Of a DNA stretch of 64,000 bases, positions 58,059 to 64,000 are shown one piece after another. Location of the stretch: positions 1-64,000 of the forward strand of contig NZ_AMQY01000013.1 in assembly GCF_000334215.1 (NCBI RefSeq), in the 5' to 3' direction. Source of the stretch: Vreelandella jeotgali Hwa. GTDB taxonomy: Bacteria; Pseudomonadota; Gammaproteobacteria; Pseudomonadales; Halomonadaceae. How positions within the stretch are numbered: the first letter of the stretch is position 1; every line of letters begins with the position of its first letter. The notes below the pieces were generated by a model. The model saw nothing but the letters and a program-made list of their open reading frames with translations, did no database searches and was not told the origin of the DNA. A program made the position numbers and the translations under genes.

Positions 58059-60668
58059 ATGACTACCCCATATCGCCATACCCTGCCCGGTACCGGGCTG
58101 GCCTACTTTGATGCCCGCGAGGCCGTTGACGCCATCAAGCCGGGTGCCTACGCGACGCTGCCGTATACCTCGCGCATTCTTGCCGAACAGCTGGTGCGCC
58201 GCAGCGCACCGGAAACGCTGACCGACTCGCTGACCCAGCTGATCGAACGGCGCAGCGATCAGGACTTTCCCTGGTACCCCGCCCGGGTGGTGTGCCACGA
58301 CATCCTCGGCCAGACGGCGCTGGTGGACCTGGCCGGTCTGCGCGATACCATTGCCGAACAGGGGGGCGATCCGTCGAGCGTCAATCCGGTGGTGCCGACC
58401 CAGCTGATTGTCGACCATTCGCTGGCCGTCGAGCATGCCGGGTATGAGGAAGATGCGTTCGAGCGGAACCGGGCCGTGGAAGATCGGCGCAACGACGACC
58501 GCTTTCACTTCATCGACTGGACGCGGCTGGCGTTTGAAAACGTGGACGTGATCCCGCCGGGCAACGGCATCATGCACCAGATCAATCTGGAAAAGATGTC
58601 ACCGGTGGTACAGCAGCAGCACGGCGTGGCCTTTCCCGATACCTGCGTGGGCACCGATAGCCATACGCCCATGGTTGACGCGCTGGGGGTTATCTCCGTC
58701 GGGGTGGGCGGCCTGGAAGCGGAAAGTGTCATGCTCGGGCGGCCGTCGATGATGCGCCTGCCGGATATCGTCGGGGTCAAACTGACGGGGCAGCTCATGC
58801 CGGGGATTACCAGTACCGATATGGTGCTGGCCATCACCGAATTCCTGCGCAGCTCCCGAGTCGTTGGCGCCTATCTGGAGTTTTTCGGCGAAGGGGCGGA
58901 GAGCCTTACCGTGGGCGACCGCGCCACCATTTCCAATATGACGCCTGAATACGGCGCGTCTGCGGCGATGTTTTACATCGATAGCCAAACCATTGATTAC
59001 CTGACCCTGACCGGCCGTGAAGAGGATCAGGTGGCGCTGGTGGAGCGTTACGCGCGGCACACCGGCCTCTGGGCCAGTGACCTGGCCAGCGCCGAATACG
59101 AGCGGGTGCTGGAATTTGACCTGTCCAGCGTGACCCGCACCCTGGCCGGGCCGTCCCGGCCGCATGCCCAGCTGCCCACGGCCGAGCTGGCCGAGCGCGG
59201 CGTGGCCGTGGGGCTGGATGAGGCCCGGGCAGAAGAGAAGGCGGGCAAAATGCCCGACGGCGCGGTGATCATCGCGGCGATTACCAGCTGCACCAATACG
59301 TCCAACCCGCGCAACATGGTGGCGGCGGGGCTGATTGCCCGCAACGCCAACCGTCTGGGGCTGATTCGCAAGCCCTGGGTCAAGTCATCGCTGGCGCCGG
59401 GTTCCAAAACCGTCAGGATGTATCTTGAAGACGCCGGGCTGATGGACGAGCTGGAAACGCTGGGCTTTGGCGTGGTGGCCTATGCCTGCACGACCTGCAA
59501 CGGCATGTCCGGCGCGCTGGACCCCGACATTCAGCAGGAAATCATCGACCGCGACCTGTATTCCACGGCGGTGCTGTCGGGTAACCGCAACTTTGACGGG
59601 CGTATCCATCCGCATGCCAAGCAGGCGTTTCTGGCTTCGCCGCCGCTGGTGGTGGCCTATGCCATCGCCGGCACCATCCGTTTCGATATCGAAAAGGATG
59701 CGCTGGGCACGGATGCCGACGGCAACCCGATAACGCTCAAGGACATCTGGCCCGATGATGCCGAGATCGACGCCCTGGTCAAGACGTCGGTCAAGCCCGA
59801 GCAGTTCCGCGCGACCTACATTCCCATGTTCGACGTGGACAAGAGCGCTGAAGCGCGGATCAGCCCGCTGTACGACTGGCGTCCGCAAAGCACCTACATC
59901 CGCCGGCCGCCGTACTGGGAGGGCAGGATGTCCGCCGTGCGCGAGCTCAGGAACATGCGTCCGCTGGCGATTCTGCCGGACAACATCACTACCGATCACC
60001 TGTCGCCGTCGAACGCCATCCTGCCCGATAGCGCCGCGGGTGAATACCTGGCCCGGATGGGTCTGCCCGAAGAAGACTTCAATTCCTATGCCACCCACCG
60101 GGGGGATCACCTCACCGCCCAGCGAGCCACGCTGGCCAACCCCAAGCTGTTCAATGAAATGGCGCGGGACGAGGCCGGCGAGGTGGTTCAGGGGTCGCTG
60201 GCGCGGGTGGAGCCCGAAGGCAATGTAACGCGGATGTGGGAAGCCATTGAAACCTACATGGAGCGCCGCCAGCCGCTGATCGTCATCGCCGGGGCGGATT
60301 ATGGCCAGGGCAGCTCCCGGGACTGGGCCGCCAAGGGCGTGGCGCTGGCCGGCGTCGAGGCCATCGTGGCCGAAGGCTTCGAGCGTATTCACCGCACCAA
60401 CCTGATCGGTATGGGCGTTATGCCGCTGCAGTTCCAGCCGGGCACCACGCGTCATACGCTGGCGCTGGACGGCACCGAGGTGTTTGATGTCGAAGGCACG
60501 CCCGAGGCTGCCGGCGAGCTGACGCTGGTTATCCACCGCACCGGCGGGGACGCCGAGCGTGTGCCCGTACGCTGTCGTCTGGATACCGCCGACGAGTTGA
60601 CCACCTACACGGCCGGCGGTGTGCTACAGCGCTTCGCCCAGGATTTCATGGCCGGTGAGGAGGCCTGA
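58059..60668 (+). CDS. acnD: Fe-S dependent 2-methylcitrate dehydratase
   Basis: An aconitase-like enzyme (869 residues) that dehydrates 2-methylcitrate and needs PrpF to give the usable isomer of 2-methylaconitate. The three cluster ligands are Cys411 (AAITSCTNTSNP), Cys477 and Cys480 (ACTTCNGMSG). Substrate segments include GTDSHTPMVDALG and the swivel-domain motif AGADYGQGSSRDWAAKG. The N-terminal RHTLPGTGLAYFDAREAVDAI is of the AcnD type. It lies one base before prpF. Confidence 0.96.
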   Translation: MTTPYRHTLPGTGLAYFDAREAVDAIKPGAYATLPYTSRILAEQLVRRSAPETLTDSLTQLIERRSDQDFPWYPARVVCHDILGQTALVDLAGLRDTIAEQGGDPSSVNPVVPTQLIVDHSLAVEHAGYEEDAFERNRAVEDRRNDDRFHFIDWTRLAFENVDVIPPGNGIMHQINLEKMSPVVQQQHGVAFPDTCVGTDSHTPMVDALGVISVGVGGLEAESVMLGRPSMMRLPDIVGVKLTGQLMPGITSTDMVLAITEFLRSSRVVGAYLEFFGEGAESLTVGDRATISNMTPEYGASAAMFYIDSQTIDYLTLTGREEDQVALVERYARHTGLWASDLASAEYERVLEFDLSSVTRTLAGPSRPHAQLPTAELAERGVAVGLDEARAEEKAGKMPDGAVIIAAITSCTNTSNPRNMVAAGLIARNANRLGLIRKPWVKSSLAPGSKTVRMYLEDAGLMDELETLGFGVVAYACTTCNGMSGALDPDIQQEIIDRDLYSTAVLSGNRNFDGRIHPHAKQAFLASPPLVVAYAIAGTIRFDIEKDALGTDADGNPITLKDIWPDDAEIDALVKTSVKPEQFRATYIPMFDVDKSAEARISPLYDWRPQSTYIRRPPYWEGRMSAVRELRNMRPLAILPDNITTDHLSPSNAILPDSAAGEYLARMGLPEEDFNSYATHRGDHLTAQRATLANPKLFNEMARDEAGEVVQGSLARVEPEGNVTRMWEAIETYMERRQPLIVIAGADYGQGSSRDWAAKGVALAGVEAIVAEGFERIHRTNLIGMGVMPLQFQPGTTRHTLALDGTEVFDVEGTPEAAGELTLVIHRTGGDAERVPVRCRLDTADELTTYTAGGVLQRFAQDFMAGEEA

Positions 60669-60669
60669 C

Positions 60670-61833
60670 ATGACCCAGCAATCCATTTCCGCCACCTACA
60701 TGCGCGGCGGCACCAGCAAGGGCGTGTTTTTCAAGCTCTCGGACCTGCCGGAAGCGGCGCAGACGCCGGGCGATGCCCGCGACGCGCTGCTGCTGCGGGT
60801 CATCGGCAGCCCGGATCCGTACGGCAAACATACCGACGGCATGGGCGGGGCAACGTCAAGCACCAGCAAGACGGTAATCGTCGGGCCCTCGGCGTCGGCG
60901 GAGCACGATGTCGACTACCTTTTCGGCCAGGTCTCGATTGATCAGCCGTTCATCGACTGGAGCGGTAACTGCGGCAACCTGTCGGCTGCGGTTGGGCCCT
61001 TTGCCGTGGCCAACGGCCTGGTCGACGCCGACCGCTTGCCGCCGGGAGGCACCGGCACGGTCGAGGTGCGCGTCTGGCAGGTCAATATTCAGAAGACCCT
61101 GGTGGTCCGGGTGCCCGTTGTCGACGGCGAGGTGCAGGAAACCGGCGACTTCATGCTCGACGGCGTGACCTTCCCGGCAGCCGAGATTCCGGTAGCGTTC
61201 AGGGACCCGGTGGATGGCGAGGTGTTTCCCACCGGCAACGCGGTGGATCGCCTGGAGGTGCCGACAGTGGGGCAGCTGGATGCCACGCTGATCAACGCCG
61301 GGATTCCCACGGTCTTCATCAATGCCGACGCCATGGGCTATACCGGCACCGAGTGCCAGGATGACATCAACAACAGCGCGGCGGCGCTGGACGCTCTGGA
61401 ACGGGTGCGTATTCAGGGGTCGCTGGCGATGGGGCTGGCCGACACGCCCGATGCGGCGGCGCAGCGTCAGCATACGCCCAAGGTAGCGTTCGTGGCGCCG
61501 CCGGCGGGCTATACGGCTTCCAGCGGCAAGGCCGTCAGCGCCGGTGATATTGATCTGCTGGTGCGGGCGGTCTCCATGGGCAAGCTGCACCACGCCATGA
61601 TGGGCACCGCCGCCGTGGCGATTGGCGCAGCGGCGGCCATCAAGGGTACGCTGGTCAACCAGGCGGCCGGCGGCGGCGAGCGCGAGGCGGTGACTTTCGG
61701 CCACCCGTCCGGCACGCTCAAGGTGGGAGCCAGCGCGCACCTTGTCAACGAACGCTGGCACATTGAACAGGCGGTCATGAGCCGCAGCGCCAGGGTGCTG
61801 ATGGAAGGCGCCGTGCGCGTACCGCGGGGCTGA
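60670..61833 (+). CDS. prpF: 2-methylaconitate cis-trans isomerase
   Basis: A 387-residue PrpF protein with the diaminopimelate-epimerase-like fold. It isomerises the product of AcnD so that the cycle can proceed. Signature segments: ATYMRGGTSKGVFFKLSDLP, DGMGGATSSTSKTVIV, WSGNCGNLSAAVGPFA and FGHPSGTLKVGA. ATG 60670 has GAGGAGG upstream, overlapping the acnD end. In Salmonella and Shewanella work AcnD depends on PrpF. Confidence 0.95.
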   Translation: MTQQSISATYMRGGTSKGVFFKLSDLPEAAQTPGDARDALLLRVIGSPDPYGKHTDGMGGATSSTSKTVIVGPSASAEHDVDYLFGQVSIDQPFIDWSGNCGNLSAAVGPFAVANGLVDADRLPPGGTGTVEVRVWQVNIQKTLVVRVPVVDGEVQETGDFMLDGVTFPAAEIPVAFRDPVDGEVFPTGNAVDRLEVPTVGQLDATLINAGIPTVFINADAMGYTGTECQDDINNSAAALDALERVRIQGSLAMGLADTPDAAAQRQHTPKVAFVAPPAGYTASSGKAVSAGDIDLLVRAVSMGKLHHAMMGTAAVAIGAAAAIKGTLVNQAAGGGEREAVTFGHPSGTLKVGASAHLVNERWHIEQAVMSRSARVLMEGAVRVPRG

Positions 61834-61882
61834 CGGGCGCTAGCCCGGCCCCTCCCCTCCCTACAGGCGAAAGGAGGTTGGC

Positions 61883-63385
61883 ATGTCGACCTTGTCCGAT
61901 GACAATCAGCGTCCCGAGTATGACCACGAACTTCAGCGTATAGCCGACTACGTGCTGGCGGCCCCGGAGCCGTCGGCCGAAGCCTGGGAAACCGCCCGCT
62001 ATTGCCTGATGGATACCCTGGGCTGCGGGCTGTTGGCGCTGCGCTTCCCCGAGTGTACCAAGCACCTGGGGCCGGCCGTGCCCGGCACACAGGTCCCCTG
62101 CGGCGCGCGTGTGCCGGGGACGTCGTTTTGCCTGGAGCCCGCCGGGGCAGCCTTTGATATTGGCGCGGCCATTCGCTGGCTGGACTATAACGATACCTGG
62201 CTGGCGGCAGAGTGGGGGCACCCGTCCGATAACCTGGGGGCCATTCTGGCCGTGGCCGACCATCTGTCGCAGAAGCGGGCTGCTCGCGGCGAAGCGCCGT
62301 TGACCATGAAAACCGTCCTGCGGGCGATGATCATGGCACACGAAATCCAGGGCGTTCTGGCGCTGGATAACAGCTTCAACCGCGTGGGGCTGGATCACGT
62401 GGTGCTGGTGAAAATTGCCTCAACGGCGGTATCGGCGTGGCTCATGGGGGCAAACCGCGAGCAGCTGCTGTCGGCGCTGTCGCACGCCGTTGTCGACGGC
62501 CAGAGCCTGCGCACCTACCGCCACGCGCCCAACGCCGGGTCGCGAAAGAGCTGGGCAGCGGGCGACGCTACCGCCCGGGCCGTGCGTCTGGCGGACATGG
62601 CCATGCGTGGCGAGATGGGCATTCCCGGCGCGCTGAGTGCGCCGCAATGGGGGTTTTACGATGTGCTGTTCAGCCATGCCAACCGCGATCTGGCCCTCAA
62701 GCCGGAAAGCGAGCGCCATCTGAGCTTCCAGCGTGAGCTGGGCAGCTACGTCATGGAGAACGTGCTGTTCAAGATTGCCTTCCCCGCTGAGTTCCACGCC
62801 CAGACAGCTTGTGAAGCGGCCATGACGCTACACCCGGCGGTGGCCGGTCGGCTGGACGATATTCAGCGCATCGAGCTGACAACGCATGAGTCGGCCATCC
62901 GGATTATTGCCAAGACCGGGTCGCTGGCGAACCCGGCCGACCGCGATCACTGCCTCCAGTATATGGTGGCAGTGCCGCTGATGTTCGGGGCGTTGACCGC
63001 CGAGCACTATGAAGATGCTTTCCACGCGGCGCATCCCGACATCGATCGGCTGCGTGAACTGATGCAGGTTGTGGAAGAGCCGCGCTACTCCGCCGACTAC
63101 CTGGACCCTGACAAGCGTTCCATCGCCAACGCCGTCCAGGTGTTTTTCACCGACGGCAGCCATACCGACCGGATCGAGGTGGAATATCCCATCGGCCATC
63201 GCCGCCGGCGCGACGAGGGTATGCCCCAGCTGGTCGAGAAGTTCAAGCGTAACCTGGCGACGCGCTTTGCGCCGCAGCAGGCAACCACGATTCTCGACTG
63301 CTGCGACGGTCTGGCCGGGCGTCGGCAAACCGGCGTGTCCGATGACATGCCGGTCTACCGTTTCATGGATCAGTGGGTGATATAA
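61883..63385 (+). CDS. prpD: 2-methylcitrate dehydratase PrpD
   Basis: A cofactor-independent dehydratase (500 residues, MmgE/PrpD family) that converts 2-methylcitrate to 2-methylaconitate. Family segments: [64 protein letters not shown] and [24 protein letters not shown] lies five bases before ATG 61883. It is last in the prp operon and in principle overlaps in function with AcnD+PrpF; the same gene set occurs in Pseudomonas. Confidence 0.96.
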   Translation: MSTLSDDNQRPEYDHELQRIADYVLAAPEPSAEAWETARYCLMDTLGCGLLALRFPECTKHLGPAVPGTQVPCGARVPGTSFCLEPAGAAFDIGAAIRWLDYNDTWLAAEWGHPSDNLGAILAVADHLSQKRAARGEAPLTMKTVLRAMIMAHEIQGVLALDNSFNRVGLDHVVLVKIASTAVSAWLMGANREQLLSALSHAVVDGQSLRTYRHAPNAGSRKSWAAGDATARAVRLADMAMRGEMGIPGALSAPQWGFYDVLFSHANRDLALKPESERHLSFQRELGSYVMENVLFKIAFPAEFHAQTACEAAMTLHPAVAGRLDDIQRIELTTHESAIRIIAKTGSLANPADRDHCLQYMVAVPLMFGALTAEHYEDAFHAAHPDIDRLRELMQVVEEPRYSADYLDPDKRSIANAVQVFFTDGSHTDRIEVEYPIGHRRRRDEGMPQLVEKFKRNLATRFAPQQATTILDCCDGLAGRRQTGVSDDMPVYRFMDQWVI

Positions 63386-63427
63386 GCGGCGATTCAGCGT
63401 ATGTCGAGCGGCGAAACGTGCTATGGC

Positions 63428-63700
63428 TTAAAATTCGATTTCGTCGCGGATCTTGCCCACCGTCACCTCGCCGATGCCGCTGATCCGCGTCAGTTCATCG
63501 GCATCCTCGAACGTGCCGTTGGCTTCGCGTTCCTCGATCAGGGCTTCGGCACGGCTGGGGCCGATCCCCGGCAGCTCTGCCAGCAATTCGGCATCGGCGG
63601 TGTTGACGTTGATGGGCGCGACCTGCTGCGCCGTGACGCCGGTCGAGAGGCCCAGACTCAGGGTGAAAAGCAGGGCGGCCGCAAGGGTTTTCAGTGTCAT
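63428..63700 (-). CDS. ComEA-like helix-hairpin-helix protein
   Basis: A 90-residue exported protein: a signal peptide (MTLKTLAAALLFTLSLGLSTGVTAQ) followed by one ComEA-type domain, INVNTADAELLAELPGIGPSRAEALIEEREANGTFEDADELTRISGIGEVTVGKI (in pieces), with two helix-hairpin-helix GIG turns that bind DNA. ComEA binds incoming DNA in the periplasm during transformation; such single proteins also occur in bacteria without known competence. I chose ATG 63700, with AGGA eight bases upstream, over ATG 63709. Confidence 0.9.
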   Translation of the reverse strand: MTLKTLAAALLFTLSLGLSTGVTAQQVAPINVNTADAELLAELPGIGPSRAEALIEEREANGTFEDADELTRISGIGEVTVGKIRDEIEF

Positions 63701-63915
63701 GGTGGACATCCTGTCTGGCTGTGGAAATCAACGCGCGTCGCGCGCTACCGTTTCAGCCTGGCGCATTGGCAGCGGTTTGCCGTGCGATAAAACCTGCCGT
63801 GGCGTGTGAGCTATCGATTGTTTTCGTGTAAGGCCACGCTTACTCTGACGAGCTTTCCCGAATCCACTGTTCCCAAAATCCCCTTTCCCGATCCTGATCC
63901 CCCGAGGAGCCGTAC

Positions 63916-64000
63916 ATGACCGCGCCATCCCCGTTGATTATTGCTCTGGACTACCCTTCGCTGGATGCTGCGCTGTGCATGGCCGACCGGCTGGATCCCG
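63916..64000 (+). CDS. pyrF: orotidine 5'-phosphate decarboxylase, 5' part
   Basis: The window ends inside this gene. The 28 visible codons read MTAPSPLIIALDYPSLDAALCM and on to LDP, matching the first beta strand and helix of PyrF, which decarboxylates OMP to UMP in pyrimidine synthesis. GAGGAG lies six bases upstream of ATG 63916. The ALDY segment supplies a substrate-binding Asp. Confidence 0.85.
   Translation, partial: MTAPSPLIIALDYPSLDAALCMADRLDP

Noticed and set aside
63728-63928. 66-codon frame opposite the pyrF promoter
   Set aside because: No family similarity, and it overlaps the pyrF ribosome site and the ComEA upstream region.

Overview
This window is a piece of a GC-rich gammaproteobacterial chromosome. 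Gene order and protein types point to the Oceanospirillales, most probably a Halomonas-like member of the Halomonadaceae. That is an inference from the fused NuoCD, the rpe-gph-trpE operon, a separate trpGDC cluster, a prp operon with both AcnD/PrpF and PrpD, and yqjDEK. No rRNA, tRNA, CRISPR array, transposase or prophage was recognised. Most of the DNA is core metabolism. Two small patches of visibly lower GC look accessory: an Abi/HEPN gene at the left edge and a toxin-antitoxin pair near 44 kb.

Layout, left to right. 0-1.2 kb: Abi_2-family HEPN protein and a doubtful small ORF. 1.4-4.0 kb: peroxide defence genes ahpF and ahpC, with an OxyR-like box upstream. 4.0-9.2 kb: a zinc-ribbon-like small protein, a DUF3617 protein, and an RND efflux pump with its adaptor (no outer-membrane channel). 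9.2-16 kb: YhiN flavoprotein, yqjDEK membrane proteins, pldA, tlyA, an SH3-domain protein, tpm and a YajG-like lipoprotein. 16-19.8 kb: the sulfate ABC transporter sbp-cysTWA. 20-25.3 kb: rpe-gph-trpE and a PAS-containing chemoreceptor. 25.6-40.7 kb: the complete 13-gene nuo operon (complex I, NuoC and NuoD fused). 41.2-43.7 kb: trpGDC. 43.8-44.5 kb: HigBA/RelE-type toxin-antitoxin pair. 44.6-50.7 kb: a D-2-hydroxyglutarate dehydrogenase-type flavoprotein, a DUF4202 protein, serS and a SIMPL-domain protein. 51-54.6 kb: AI-2E-family permease, trxA, cysB and cysH. 54.9-63.4 kb: GntR regulator plus prpB-prpC-acnD-prpF-prpD (2-methylcitrate cycle). 63.4-64 kb: ComEA-like protein and the 5' end of pyrF.

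Functional links. Sulfate uptake (sbp-cysTWA), PAPS reduction (cysH), thioredoxin (the usual PAPS reductase donor) and the regulator CysB all lie in the window. A near-identical AT-rich box sits upstream of both sbp and cysB. The trp genes are split into trpE and trpGDC groups, as in pseudomonads. The prp operon can oxidise propionyl-CoA to pyruvate and succinate, and a repeated TTGTTGACAAT word in front of its GntR gene is a plausible autoregulatory operator.

The least ordinary DNA is non-coding. A 104-nt, nearly perfect long-hairpin element lies at 25326-25429. Short tandem duplications with 8-19 bp periods recur at gene borders (14.5, 25.5, 31.4, 40.9, 52.2, 54.7 and 56.7 kb). GC-rich hairpins without a U-tract follow several genes. 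I found no clear previously undescribed multi-gene system; the long-hairpin element and the recurrent tandem duplications are the best leads.
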